From positions 1,612,001 to 1,676,000 of the forward strand of contig NZ_CP152413.1 of the NCBI RefSeq assembly GCF_038967635.1: a stretch of DNA of 64,000 nucleotides. Reading direction: 5' to 3'. The stretch comes from Bradyrhizobium sp. B124 (lineage in GTDB: Bacteria > Pseudomonadota > Alphaproteobacteria > Rhizobiales > Xanthobacteraceae). Numbering within the stretch: the stretch's first letter is position 1; every line of letters starts with the position of its first letter. Shown here piece by piece: positions 44,238 through 53,962 of this stretch. A program made the position numbers and the translations under genes. The notes below the pieces were generated by a model, which did no database searches, was not told where the DNA came from, and worked only from the letters and a program-made list of their open reading frames with translations.

Positions 44238-46079
44238 ATGCGCCGTGCCATTACATTACTGTCCGCGAGCATGATCGCGCTTTCAGCCGGCGCCGCTTCC
44301 GCGCAAAATGCAAAACCCCGCAACCTCATCCTGTTCGTCCCCGACGGCCTGCGCGGCGGCATCGTGACGCCGCAGACGGCGCCTGCGATGGCCGAGATCC
44401 GCGACAAGGGCGTCCATTTCAAGAACTCGCATTCGCTGTTCCCGACCTTCACGATGGCGAACAGCTCGGCGCTCTCGACCGGCCACTATCTCGGCGACAC
44501 CGGCACCTTCTCCAACACGATCTTTACCGGCTACACCTCGGTGCCTGCCGGCGACACCGTGGTTCCCTTCATCGAGAACGACGCCGTGCTCGCCGATATC
44601 GACGATCACTTCAACGGCGACTATCTCAACGAGGAGACGTTGCTGAAGATGGCCCGTGGCCAGGGTTTTAGCACCGCAGCCATCGGCAAGGTCGGCCCGA
44701 CCCTGCTGTTCGACCACACCGATCGCGGCAAGAACACCATCGTGGTCGACGATTCCACTGGCGGCAAGGCCGGCGTGCCGCTCTCCGATGAGATGAAGGA
44801 CGCGCTGACCAAGGCCGGCCTGCCGCTCGCCACGCCGAGCCGCGGCGACAATGCCAAGGCCGGCGATGCCAAGACGTCCGGCACCACGGTGGCCAACGTC
44901 GCACAGCAGGCCTACATGGCCGACGTCGCGACCAAGGTCGTGCTGCCGATGTTCAAGGCGCGCAACAAGCCGTTCGTGCTGGTGTTCTGGTCGCGCGATC
45001 CGGACGGCAGCCAGCACAATACCGGCGACAGCCTCAACACCATCACGCCCGGCATCAACGGCCCGACCTCGATGGCCGGCATCAAGAATGCCGACAACAA
45101 CCTCGCCCAGCTCCGCAAGGCGCTCGACGAGCTCGGACTTTCCGCCAACACCAACATCATGGTCTCCTCCGACCATGGCTTCTCGACGATCTCGAAGGAG
45201 AGCAAGACCAGCCCCTCGGCCAAGATCGCCTACGACGACACGCCGACGGATTTCCTGCCGATGGGCTTTCTGGCGATCGATCTCGCCAAGGCGCTGAACC
45301 TGCCGCTGTTCGACCCCAACGACAAGAATGCCAAGGTCGCCGACAATGCCCATCCGAAGGCCGGCAACGGCGTGCTCGGCCAGGACCCGGCCAAGCCTGA
45401 CGTCGTGATCGCCACCAATGGCGGCTCGGATCTGGTCTATCTGCCGAACCGCGACAAGAAGCTCGCCGACCGCGTGGTCAAGGCGCTGCTCGAGCAGGAC
45501 TATGTCAGCGGCCTGTTCGTCGACGACAAGCTCGGCACCTTCCCCGGCACGCTGCCGATGTCGAACCTCAATTTGAAGGGCAAGGCGGTGACGCCGAACC
45601 CGTCGATCGTGGTCAACTTCCGCTCCTGGTCGAGCGGCTGCGAGATCCCGACCAACTGCTCGGTGCAGGTTGCCGACACCGTGCTGCGCCAGGGCCAGGG
45701 CATGCATGGCAGCTTCAGCCGCGGCGACACCTTCAACTTCACCGCCGCGATCGGCCCCGACTTCAAGGCGGGCTATGTCGATCCGCTACCGGTCAGCAAC
45801 GCCGATGTCGGCATGACCGCGGCGCAACTGCTCGGGCTGCGCGCGCCGAACAATGGCGGGCTGATCGGCCGGGTGATGTCGGAAGCGCTCCCGAACGGCA
45901 TCGTACCGAAGATGGCCGAGGGCACCATCATGTCGAAGAAGCCGTCGGCCAACGGCCTGCGCACCGTGCTGAAATTCCAGCGCGTGCTCTCGACCCGCTA
46001 TTTCGACGTCGCCGGGTTCCCGGGGCGGACGCTCGGGCTCGAGGAGAGCGGCGGCAAACAGAAAACGGCGGGGAAGTGA
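44238..46079 (+). CDS. Exported alkaline phosphatase superfamily protein (nucleotide pyrophosphatase type)
   Basis: A 613-residue exported hydrolase. The signal peptide ends near ASA-QN. Metal ligand Asp36 sits in LFVPDGLRGG; the nucleophile is probably Thr70 or Thr72 in SLFPTFTMANSSALSTG, the NPP-type motif; later come FWSRDPDGSQHN and SSDHGFS with further metal ligands. It would release phosphate from nucleotides or diesters outside the cell. GGGG lies nine bases before ATG. The upstream Pho box fits phosphate-starvation induction, as for the phosphoesterase near the left edge. Confidence 0.88.
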   Translation: MRRAITLLSASMIALSAGAASAQNAKPRNLILFVPDGLRGGIVTPQTAPAMAEIRDKGVHFKNSHSLFPTFTMANSSALSTGHYLGDTGTFSNTIFTGYTSVPAGDTVVPFIENDAVLADIDDHFNGDYLNEETLLKMARGQGFSTAAIGKVGPTLLFDHTDRGKNTIVVDDSTGGKAGVPLSDEMKDALTKAGLPLATPSRGDNAKAGDAKTSGTTVANVAQQAYMADVATKVVLPMFKARNKPFVLVFWSRDPDGSQHNTGDSLNTITPGINGPTSMAGIKNADNNLAQLRKALDELGLSANTNIMVSSDHGFSTISKESKTSPSAKIAYDDTPTDFLPMGFLAIDLAKALNLPLFDPNDKNAKVADNAHPKAGNGVLGQDPAKPDVVIATNGGSDLVYLPNRDKKLADRVVKALLEQDYVSGLFVDDKLGTFPGTLPMSNLNLKGKAVTPNPSIVVNFRSWSSGCEIPTNCSVQVADTVLRQGQGMHGSFSRGDTFNFTAAIGPDFKAGYVDPLPVSNADVGMTAAQLLGLRAPNNGGLIGRVMSEALPNGIVPKMAEGTIMSKKPSANGLRTVLKFQRVLSTRYFDVAGFPGRTLGLEESGGKQKTAGK

Positions 46080-46108
46080 TCCCCGCCGCTCTCGCCTGAA
46101 GCCGTTGG

Positions 46109-46138
46109 TTCGGGATGATGCACAGGCATCATCCCGAA
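46109..46138. terminator. Hairpin between convergent genes
   Basis: TTCGGGATGATGC and its exact complement form a 13-bp stem with a 4-nt loop between two convergent stops. A second hairpin, CGGCGGGGA with TCCCCGCCG, overlaps the phosphodiesterase stop at 46066-46088. Neither is followed by a U-run, but their position suggests a two-way terminator. Confidence 0.55.
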
Positions 46139-46141
46139 TGA

Positions 46142-46723
46142 TCACATCATCCCGATGTCGAACACGTTGGGCAGCTGGGCTGCGAGCGGCAGCGCGGTGG
46201 CGCCGACCAGCGTCGCTACCATCGCCGCGAGCGCGCGACCGGTGCGGCGCTGACCGCGCATCCGGCCCGCGATCCATTCCAGAACCTTGGTGTCCATCTT
46301 GGTGCCTTGCGTCGGCGCCCACCGATCGATGTTCGTATCCGGCGACAGCGCCACCGTGCGCGGCGGCACCGGCAGACCGGACTCGGACGCGGCATGATGG
46401 GCGATCGCCTTGGCGAGCAGGTCGTCGAACCGGCCGCCATCGCTGCGCTCGGCAGCAGCCTCGTTGATCGCGAACAGCGCCTCGATCTCGGCCCGGCTGA
46501 CCGGCTGGTGCTCGACCGCGGCCGCCGTCAGGATGCGCGCGCACCAGGCAGCGTCATCGGCATCGAGTGACCGGGAGAAATGGATACGGCCCTTGGTGGT
46601 GGGACCTTCGCCGGTGATCACGCCGTCGCGCACAATGGTCAGCGCGTGGGCGGCGGTCTTGCGGCAGGATGGATGCAACGCACCGCTGAGAGCCTCAGCG
46701 GTCTTGGTACTTGGGGTAGACAT
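46142..46723 (-). CDS. Hypothetical protein with C-terminal membrane segment
   Basis: A 193-residue protein. Residues 1-150 are soluble and alanine-rich with a helical pattern (VSRAEIEALFAINEAAAERSDGGRFDDLLAKAIAHHA). A hydrophobic segment near 165-188 (ALAAMVATLVGATALPLA) could anchor it, tail-in. The start MSTPSTKTAEA has no strong ribosome site. It converges with the phosphodiesterase. No family recognised, though the length and codon pattern support a gene. Confidence 0.65.
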   Translation of the reverse strand: MSTPSTKTAEALSGALHPSCRKTAAHALTIVRDGVITGEGPTTKGRIHFSRSLDADDAAWCARILTAAAVEHQPVSRAEIEALFAINEAAAERSDGGRFDDLLAKAIAHHAASESGLPVPPRTVALSPDTNIDRWAPTQGTKMDTKVLEWIAGRMRGQRRTGRALAAMVATLVGATALPLAAQLPNVFDIGMM

Positions 46724-46790
46724 TGTGGGAGCTTTCAATTCCTATCTGAGGCCAGCTTTTCCATGCGGGCGTAAACGAGTGGTTAATGAT

Positions 46791-46815
46791 TCGGAACTTG
46801 GGTTCCGAGATTTTT
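46791..46815 (+). terminator. Terminator-like hairpin upstream of peroxiredoxin
   Basis: TCGGAAC, a 4-nt loop, GTTCCGA and then GATTTTT. No plus-strand gene ends nearby, so it may be an insulator or leader element. The 46724-47111 gap otherwise contains only the peroxiredoxin promoter. Confidence 0.5.
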
Positions 46816-47024
46816 AGATGGTTGCTATTTGGTCGCTTTAAACGCTGTCACGGTTCAGTCCTATAGCAGCCGGGGCCGGCGTGATGACGGCGATAAGCGG
46901 CTTTATCTGGGCATTTCCAAGCTTTTGTGCCGCCGTTGATATCTCGTCGCAGGAGTACGGATCAAAACAAATTGCTCGGAATTTCGCCCTCAAGGAGAAA
47001 TGTCTCACCTTTTTTCAGAACCCG

Positions 47025-47053
47025 TTCACTTAAGCCTTTTCGCGTCCTATACT
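47025..47053 (+). promoter_or_regulatory. Sigma-70-like promoter of the peroxiredoxin gene
   Basis: TTCACT and TATACT are separated by exactly 17 bp, about 60 bp upstream of the peroxiredoxin ATG, in an AT-rich gap. Confidence 0.6.
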
Positions 47054-47111
47054 GGAACAGACCACCTCAAATACAATTTTATCTGCAACTTCAAAGAGAT
47101 GAGGTAAAATC

Positions 47112-47771
<660 letters not shown>

Positions 47772-47792
47772 CGGCCGGTAAGCAGCGTCCGG

Positions 47793-49256
47793 GTGGCCCG
47801 CGCACAGCCTGTTATCGTCTGGTTCCGCGACGATCTGCGGCTGTCGGATCACCCGGCCCTGCATGAAGCGGCCAGCCGCGGCGCGCCCGTGGTTGCTCTC
47901 TATGTCCGCGACGAAGCAAGCCGTGCCCTGAAACCTCCAGCCGCGCGCCCTCTCGGGGGCGCGACGCGCTGGTGGCTGGCGCAGTCGCTGCGCGCGCTCC
48001 GCAAGAGCCTTGAGGCGATCGGCGGAACGCTGGTGTTGCGCACCGGACCGGCCGCCTCCGTGATCGCCACACTGGCCCGCGACATCCATGCGGGTGCCGT
48101 GCTCTGGAACGACATCGCACAGGCGCCGCATCGAGCCGTTGCCAGAGATGTCGAAGCTGCGCTCGCAACTGACGGCATCTCTTCGCAAATTTTTGCCGGC
48201 GACCTGCTCGTCGCGCCCCAGGCGATCCGCAACAAGGACAACCGTGGCCTGCGTGTCTTCACGCCGTTCTGGCGACGTGTGCAGGGGCTCGGCGATCCGC
48301 CAAAGCCGCTGCCGGCACCGAGGAAGCTCGCATCCGTCAGCGGCGTCGCGAGCGAAACCGTCGACGACTGGGATCTCGAGCCGACACGGCCCGATTGGGC
48401 CGGCGGCCTGCGCGAAAGCTGGACCCCCGGCGAAGCCGCGGCGCGCGATCGACTGAAGACATTCCTCGACGAGCGTATCAGCGGCTATGCCGGCGACCGC
48501 GACCGGCCGGACCGCGACGGCACCTCGCGCCTGTCGCCGCATCTGCGCTTCGGCGAGATCAGCCCGCGCCAAGTCTGGCACGCCGCTCGTTTCGCCGCCG
48601 CCGAGCACCCGCGCCTCGGCGGCGACATCGATAAATTTCTCAGCGAGCTCGGCTGGCGCGAGTTCTGCCGTCACCTGCTGTTCGATGTGCCTGATATGGC
48701 GGATCGGAATCTGCAGGAGCAGTTCGACGCGTTTCCGTGGAAGCGCGACGCGCGCGCATTGAAGGCCTGGCAGCGCGGCCTGACCGGCTATCCGATCGTC
48801 GACGCCGGCATGCGCGAGCTCTGGCACACCGGCGTGATGCACAACCGGGTACGCATGGTGGTCGCCTCGTTCCTGGTGAAGCACCTGCTGATCGACTGGC
48901 GTAGCGGCGAAGCATGGTTCTGGGACACGCTGGTCGATGCCGATGCCGGCTCCAATCCAGCGAATTGGCAATGGGTCGCAGGCTCTGGCGCCGACGCCGC
49001 GCCGTATTTCCGCGTCTTCAATCCGATCCTGCAGGGCGAGAAATTCGATCCGGACGGCGCCTATGTCAGGCGCTGGGTGCCGGAGCTCGCGCGTTTGCCG
49101 ACCGACCTCATCCACCAGCCATGGACTGCAACACCGATCGAACTGGCGAGCGCCGGCATCGAACTCGGCAAGACCTATCCGCCGCCGATCGTCGATCACA
49201 AGCAGGGCCGCGAACGCGCGCTAGCCGCCTACGCTAAGATCCGCGGCAAGGATTAA
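47793..49256 (+). CDS. phrB: Deoxyribodipyrimidine photolyase (class I CPD type)
   Basis: A 487-residue flavoenzyme that repairs UV-made pyrimidine dimers with blue light. The N-terminal photolyase domain begins VIVWFRDDLRLSDHPAL, and the FAD-binding core includes LGWREFCRHLLF, HNRVRMVVASFLVKHLLIDWRSGEAWFWDTLVDADAGSNPANWQWVAGSG and DAAPYFRVFNP. The start is GTG. It lies 21 bp after the peroxiredoxin stop, so both may be transcribed together for oxidative or light stress. The stop overlaps the convergent EamA gene by four bases. Confidence 0.95.
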   Translation: MARAQPVIVWFRDDLRLSDHPALHEAASRGAPVVALYVRDEASRALKPPAARPLGGATRWWLAQSLRALRKSLEAIGGTLVLRTGPAASVIATLARDIHAGAVLWNDIAQAPHRAVARDVEAALATDGISSQIFAGDLLVAPQAIRNKDNRGLRVFTPFWRRVQGLGDPPKPLPAPRKLASVSGVASETVDDWDLEPTRPDWAGGLRESWTPGEAAARDRLKTFLDERISGYAGDRDRPDRDGTSRLSPHLRFGEISPRQVWHAARFAAAEHPRLGGDIDKFLSELGWREFCRHLLFDVPDMADRNLQEQFDAFPWKRDARALKAWQRGLTGYPIVDAGMRELWHTGVMHNRVRMVVASFLVKHLLIDWRSGEAWFWDTLVDADAGSNPANWQWVAGSGADAAPYFRVFNPILQGEKFDPDGAYVRRWVPELARLPTDLIHQPWTATPIELASAGIELGKTYPPPIVDHKQGRERALAAYAKIRGKD

Positions 49257-50125
49257 GCGCGGCGGTTGACCACCAGCACTGCCGCTGCGCAGGCGGCCAT
49301 GCCGGCCATCGCGACGTAATCCAGCCGCTCGCCGAACAGCACATAGGCCATCAGCGCGGTCACCGCCGGCACCAGATAGAACAGACTCGCGACCGAGGTC
49401 GCGGCATGGTGACGGATCAGCCAGTACAATAGCCCAATCGAGCCGATCGACAGCGCGAACACCAGCCAGGCGATCGCCAGCACGAACTCACGGGTCCAAT
49501 GCACGACATTGGTCTCGAACAGCCAGGCGCCGATGCCGAAGAAGATCGTCACCGCAACGTATTGCACGAGGTTGCCGGCGCGCCAGTCGATCTGGTTGCA
49601 GTAACGGCGCTGGTAGAGCGTGCCGAGCGTGATGCTGATCAGCGAGACGCCGGAGGCAAGCCAACCCCATCCCGCGTCACCCGTCATCGGCCGGTTGTGC
49701 AGGATCAGCACGACGCCGGCGAGGCCGAGCAGCAGCCCGCCCCATTGCCGCGGCGTGACGCGCTCGCCGAGCCAGCGGTTGGCGATGGTCGAGGTCAGGA
49801 TCGGCTGCAGGCCCGGGATCAACGCCGAGAGCCCTGCGGGAATCGAATGCGCGATCGCAATCGCGGTGCCGCCGAGATAGAAGCCGTGCACTAGGATGCC
49901 GGCCACCGCACTGTGGAAAACGCCTGTCCGGTCCGGCCATTTCGGCCGTGCGACCGCGGCGATGACCGCCATCACCACCACCACGAACGCCATCCTGATC
50001 GCCAGATAGGTCAGCGGCTCCGCATTGTTGATGACGTATTTGGTGCCGATGAATCCCGTACTCCACAGCACGACAAAAATCGCCGGCGCCAGACGAGCGG
50101 CAGTTTCCTCGAAGCTCTTGTTCAT
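49253..50125 (-). CDS. EamA/DMT-family transporter
   Basis: A 290-residue drug/metabolite transporter with ten membrane helices in two EamA repeats (starting AIFVVLWSTGFIGTKYVI and GWLASGVSLISITLGTLY). It probably exports an amino acid or metabolite. It is convergent with the photolyase gene. Confidence 0.9.
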   Translation of the reverse strand: MNKSFEETAARLAPAIFVVLWSTGFIGTKYVINNAEPLTYLAIRMAFVVVVMAVIAAVARPKWPDRTGVFHSAVAGILVHGFYLGGTAIAIAHSIPAGLSALIPGLQPILTSTIANRWLGERVTPRQWGGLLLGLAGVVLILHNRPMTGDAGWGWLASGVSLISITLGTLYQRRYCNQIDWRAGNLVQYVAVTIFFGIGAWLFETNVVHWTREFVLAIAWLVFALSIGSIGLLYWLIRHHAATSVASLFYLVPAVTALMAYVLFGERLDYVAMAGMAACAAAVLVVNRRA

Positions 50126-50208
50126 TGCAGGCCGTCATTGCCTGAAGAAGAGGCAACCGGCAATCGCGAATTTTTGCGGGCTAGCCGGACTGGCGCCCCA
50201 GGCACACT

Positions 50209-50330
50209 GTCGTCCCTGCGAAAGCAGGGACCCATACTCCGCGGTGGATGTTGTGAAAGGGACGCGTCGTTCCAGCGACCTTCAACGATGACCATCGGTG
50301 GTTATGGGTCCCTGCTTTCGCAGGGACGAC
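50209..50330. repeat. Dispersed palindromic repeat, 27-bp perfect arms
   Basis: Arms begin GTCGTCCCTGCGAAAGCAGG and end in the exact complement. The shared inner sequence GGTGGTTATGGGTCC links it to the element at 14587-14707. Confidence 0.85.
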
Positions 50331-50640
50331 ACTGAACGTGTTGCACCGTCTGTTAGTCACACTTCGCATTCTCGCGAGATGATCTGTCCGAGCTTTGCAT
50401 CTCGTTCCGCCGGGTTGCTTTGTCGCCTGAAACCGCTCTGACCCTGCAGACTGTCGCGCCCGTTCGCTACAAATCACGACCATTTGTCCTCAAGGATGCC
50501 ATGCGTGTTTGTCGGATGCAGCCGCCATCCCTGACGACGACGACGATCCCGCGCCGCCTTACCAGCCGGCTCTTCTCCAGCGCTCGAAGGAACTGGGCGT
50601 GATACGCACCACGTGACGGCACCCGGCACAGGTCAGATCG
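50331..50640. other. Intergenic stretch, possible gene remnant
   Basis: About 310 bp. A plus-strand frame from about 50430 to the stop near 50620 ends PPYQPALLQRSKELGVI and looks like a gene end but has no start codon. It may be a remnant. Nothing else is supported. Confidence 0.35.
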
Positions 50641-51045
50641 TCATCTGAGGTGATACTTCCTGCCGTTCGTGTTCGGGTCGGTATTGTCGCTTGTCGAGAA
50701 CATCAAGGCCGGCCCGAAATAGCCCCAGCGATCCCGGTAAAGTCCAAATCGGCCGGCGCCCTTGCCGATGATCTCCTGCTGGGTGCTGTTCGCCGGGCCG
50801 AGCAGCCTGTCGTCTTCATACAGCCGGGCAGTCTTGATCTCGCCATCCACGTATTTGACCGGGACGAGAAACGCGTGCCCCTGATAAAAGTGAAAGGTGC
50901 CGCGCAGAAGTTGTCTGTCGATCGGGCTCGCCGGAACCAGATAGAGCAATGCACTCGACGCCAGGGCAAAAAGCGTCGATCCGATCACGATGCGCGTATT
51001 GGCGGATATCCTCAACGGCACTTTCCCCGGGCGCTTGCTTGCCAC
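50641..51045 (-). CDS. Hypothetical protein with membrane anchor
   Basis: A 134-residue protein starting at GTG, with one membrane helix (about 18-37) and a periplasmic part containing TFHFYQGHAFLVPVKYVDGEIKTARLYED and a C-terminal RWGYFGPALMFSTSDNTDPNTNG. Regular composition suggests a real gene. No family recognised. Confidence 0.6.
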   Translation of the reverse strand: MASKRPGKVPLRISANTRIVIGSTLFALASSALLYLVPASPIDRQLLRGTFHFYQGHAFLVPVKYVDGEIKTARLYEDDRLLGPANSTQQEIIGKGAGRFGLYRDRWGYFGPALMFSTSDNTDPNTNGRKYHLR

Positions 51046-51159
51046 GCGCCTCTGTAGCGCGCGGCTTCATCACATACAACCGACGGGCATCCGCCATCCC
51101 CGGTATGCGGCCGGTGTGGAAGCCGATCTGACAGGCCGTATGTCCGCACAGAACAAGCA

Positions 51160-52338
51160 TCAGATCGTGGACGCGGCGAAGTTGCCAAGGACTGCCATCA
51201 GCACCGTCGCGACGGCACAGCAGACGAGCGCGACCTCCCAGCCACCGGTCGCATCGTGGGCAAGTCCGGCAAGCGGTGGGCCTGCAGCCGCGAGCGTATA
51301 GCCGAGGCATTGCGCCATGCCTGACAGCGCGGCCGCCTGATGGCTGTGCGCGGTTCGCAGGCTGACGAATGTGAGACCGAGGATAAACGCCGCTCCCGCT
51401 CCGAAGCCGAACAGCGCGACCCACACCATCGCAAGCGACGGAAGCTGCCACAAGCCGAGCAGCGCGACGCAGGTCGCGAGCGACACCGCGATCGCGATGC
51501 CGCGCTGATCCTTCATGCGGCGGACCATCGGACCGAGGATCAAGCCGGGAACCGCCGTCGCCAATTGCGACACACCGTGCAACGTGCCCGCCGCCGCCGC
51601 TGAATAACCTGCCTGCACGAGAATGGCGGGCAGCCATCCGACGATGATGTAGAACACCAGCGAGGTCAGGCCGAGAAAGCCGGTGACCTGCCAGGCGAGC
51701 GGCGAGTGCCAGATGTGCCCGCGATGCGACGATGAACCAGGCTCGATCGCCGGAGCCGAGTGCATCCCCAGTTGCGGTGCCCAGACCATTAGCGCCACCA
51801 GCGGAAAGATCAGTGTGCTCGCAAGCGAAAGGTGCCAGTTCGATCCGGGCAACAGGGCGAGCGGGATCGCCACAACAGATGCGAGCGCCTGCGCCAATGC
51901 GGACGTGATCGCGTAGGCCCCCGTCAGGCTGGCGATGCGGGTCGGGAAGTCCCGCTTGAGCAGGCTCGGCAGCAGGACATTTGCGACAGCGATCCCGGCA
52001 CCAAGGGTGGCAGTGCCGGCGAACAGCGCCCAGACCGGACCGGACGAGCGCAGCGCGATCCCGGCCGCAATGACCAGCAGCGCGCCGAATAGCGACCGCT
52101 CCATGCCGCATCTGCGCCCGAGGATGGCTGCAACCGGTGAGATCGCGGCGAACGCAAGCAAGGGCAGCGTCGTCAGGATCCCCGCCTCTGCCGCGCTGAC
52201 CCCGCTGCTCTCGCGGATCAGGCCGAGCATCGGCGCCACGCCAGTGATGGGCGCACGGAGCGCCGAGGCGATCAGCAGGATCCCCGCGACCAGGAGCCCC
52301 TGCCCGCCCAACGTCCGCATCGGCGCAATCATCGTCAT
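51160..52338 (-). CDS. MFS transporter, CynX/NimT family
   Basis: A 392-residue inner-membrane transporter with 12 helices. The opening LLIASALRAPITGVAPMLGLIRESSGVSAAEAGILTTLPLLAFA is typical of the cyanate/nitroimidazole (CynX/NimT) group. Divergent, 135 bp away, is an AraC regulator that probably controls it. The substrate is unknown; no cyanase gene is near, so cyanate is not supported. Confidence 0.9.
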   Translation of the reverse strand: MTMIAPMRTLGGQGLLVAGILLIASALRAPITGVAPMLGLIRESSGVSAAEAGILTTLPLLAFAAISPVAAILGRRCGMERSLFGALLVIAAGIALRSSGPVWALFAGTATLGAGIAVANVLLPSLLKRDFPTRIASLTGAYAITSALAQALASVVAIPLALLPGSNWHLSLASTLIFPLVALMVWAPQLGMHSAPAIEPGSSSHRGHIWHSPLAWQVTGFLGLTSLVFYIIVGWLPAILVQAGYSAAAAGTLHGVSQLATAVPGLILGPMVRRMKDQRGIAIAVSLATCVALLGLWQLPSLAMVWVALFGFGAGAAFILGLTFVSLRTAHSHQAAALSGMAQCLGYTLAAAGPPLAGLAHDATGGWEVALVCCAVATVLMAVLGNFAASTI

Positions 52339-52435
52339 CGCGTGCTCCCGGCTATCTGCATGCGCGGAAACTATCGACTTGGCCGCCGGAAGAATTTACA
52401 TATTTGCTCTATCGATCGCTAAATTCCGTCACGCG

Positions 52436-52492
52436 ATGGGTTTTCAGCTCCGCTATGGGTTTTGAGCTTCGCTATGGGTTTCGAGCTTCGCT
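52436..52492 (+). repeat. Three tandem 19-bp repeats at the AraC gene start
   Basis: ATGGGTTTTCAGCTCCGCT, ATGGGTTTTGAGCTTCGCT and ATGGGTTTCGAGCTTCGCT lie head to tail. Each begins with ATG; because 19 is not a multiple of three, the three ATGs are in three different frames. The third is the start used by the AraC gene. Confidence 0.9.
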
Positions 52493-53283
52493 ATCCCTGG
52501 CCGGACCTCGATCCGGATGACGTCACGGCCCCGGCGCTCGCCGTGCGCCTCGACATCACCGCGAACAGGGTCGAGGCGGCCGAGCATGCGCACCGCAAGG
52601 GACAGCTAGTGTTTGCGCTCGGCGGCGGCGTGATGTGCCGCGTTCCGAACGGACTGTGGATGGTGCCGCCGCATTGCGGCGTCTGGCTGCCCGGCGGCAC
52701 CCGCCACACCAATATCGCAACCGCCAATGCGCGGATCTTCTTCGTTTTCATCGAGCCCGGGGCCGCCGACCTGCCCGACCGCTGCTGCACGCTGTCGATC
52801 TCGCCGCTGCTCCGCGAGCTTATCATCGCGCTTTCGGATCGCATGCAGCACGATGTCGGCGATGCGACGCTCGTCGCGCAATTGCTGCTGAACGAATTGC
52901 CGCAAATGCCGGTCCAGCAGCTGCATCTGCCGATCTCAGGCGAACCGCGCCTGCGACGGATCGCGGCTGATCTCGCCGACGATCCCTCCGATCGCAGCAC
53001 GATGGTCGAATGGGCCAACCGTGTGGCAATGAGCGAGAGCAGCCTCGCACGTCTCGTCCTGAGCGAAACCGGCCTGACGTTCGGCCGCTGGCGCCAGCAG
53101 CTGCATTTGATCGTCGCGTTGCGTGAGTTGTCGGCCGGCGCAAGTGTTCAGCAGGTCTCGACCGCGCTCGGTTATGAATCCGTCACGGCGTTCATCACCA
53201 TGTTCAAGAAGGCACTCGGCAAGCCGCCGGCGAAGTATCTCAGTGACATCGTGCAAGGCGGCGGTTCGGCCTTCGCGGCGTGA
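52474..53283 (+). CDS. AraC-family transcriptional regulator
   Basis: A 269-residue regulator. An N-terminal cupin (about 15-100, with VEAAEHAHRKGQLVFALGG, MVPPHCGVWLPGGTRH) senses a small ligand and the C-terminal pair of helix-turn-helix motifs (VAMSESSLARLVLSETGLTFGRWRQQ and VSTALGYESVTAFITMFKKALGKPPAKYL) binds DNA. The ATG chosen is the third copy of a tandem repeat; an in-frame TTG lies four codons earlier. It is divergent from the CynX-like gene and likely regulates it. Confidence 0.9.
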   Translation: MGFELRYPWPDLDPDDVTAPALAVRLDITANRVEAAEHAHRKGQLVFALGGGVMCRVPNGLWMVPPHCGVWLPGGTRHTNIATANARIFFVFIEPGAADLPDRCCTLSISPLLRELIIALSDRMQHDVGDATLVAQLLLNELPQMPVQQLHLPISGEPRLRRIAADLADDPSDRSTMVEWANRVAMSESSLARLVLSETGLTFGRWRQQLHLIVALRELSAGASVQQVSTALGYESVTAFITMFKKALGKPPAKYLSDIVQGGGSAFAA

Positions 53284-53447
53284 AGGGCTCCGGCTTCGGT
53301 CCTTTCTGGCAAGGAAGGCCGCCGACCGGCGCCTAGAGATCGCAAACGCGTGATTGGCGCAACCGACCGCTGCCTTCATTTGGGCATCTATGAGGAACAG
53401 GGTTCCCAGCGGAGAGCAAAGGCGGCCGCCGCAGGGGGTGCCTGCAA

Positions 53448-53579
53448 TTGACGTATCGATCCCACAGCAGCTGGCAGGACGTGGATCTGCGCAATCTCGT
53501 TCGGGTCATCTCGGCCTGCACCCTCGGACTCTGGGCATTTGCGGCCGGTCTCCTGATCGGGACCTTCCTGTTTTCATGA
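53448..53579 (+). CDS. Small single-helix membrane protein
   Basis: A 43-residue frame starting at TTG, with AGGGGG about nine bases upstream. A polar N-terminus (TYRSHSSWQDVDLRNLVRV) leads into one membrane helix (ISACTLGLWAFAAGLLIGTFLF). The layout suggests a real small inner-membrane protein. Confidence 0.45.
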   Translation: MTYRSHSSWQDVDLRNLVRVISACTLGLWAFAAGLLIGTFLFS

Positions 53580-53605
53580 CTGGCTTGGTGGATCCGCCGT
53601 CCGGC

Positions 53606-53728
53606 CTACCCGCCGCTCAGATGATGGGCGGCGACGAACAGCACGAGCGCGCTCAGCACCAACGCTGACGCGGCGCCGGCAACGCCGCGGGCGAGTTCAG
53701 CCTTCGAAAGATTGGACCTGGTTGCCAT
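53606..53728 (-). CDS. Small single-helix membrane protein
   Basis: A 40-residue protein (MATRSNLSKAELARGVAGAA...) with a perfect AGGAGG ribosome site seven bases before ATG and a single membrane helix (SALVLSALVLFVAAHHL). The excellent initiation signal makes it more likely than most frames of this length. It converges with the neighbouring small membrane protein. Confidence 0.6.
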   Translation of the reverse strand: MATRSNLSKAELARGVAGAASALVLSALVLFVAAHHLSGG

Positions 53729-53962
53729 CACAACCTCCTGCGCGGGCGAGCTGAGGCCGGTCCGTTCCGGCGGTGAGGCTCGCTCTCGCTGCTCGGACCC
53801 ACAATCGCATCATGAGGATGAACGCATCATGAGCAAAACGAATGGCCCGTGCTGCCGGTTCCAAATTCTGACCGCAGGCTCTCGGATCGCGGGCATTGGC
53901 CGCACGCGACAAGCAGGCAAAGCCGCGCTGGAAGAAGGTCCGGAGCGCGCGAGCGTCCGCGC

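Noticed and set aside
50430..50620. Open frame ending PPYQPALLQRSKELGVI
   Set aside because: It has no start codon after the preceding stop, so at best it is a gene remnant.
51160..52338. Cyanate transport function for the CynX-like protein
   Set aside because: There is no cyanase or carbonic anhydrase gene nearby; the family has several other substrates.
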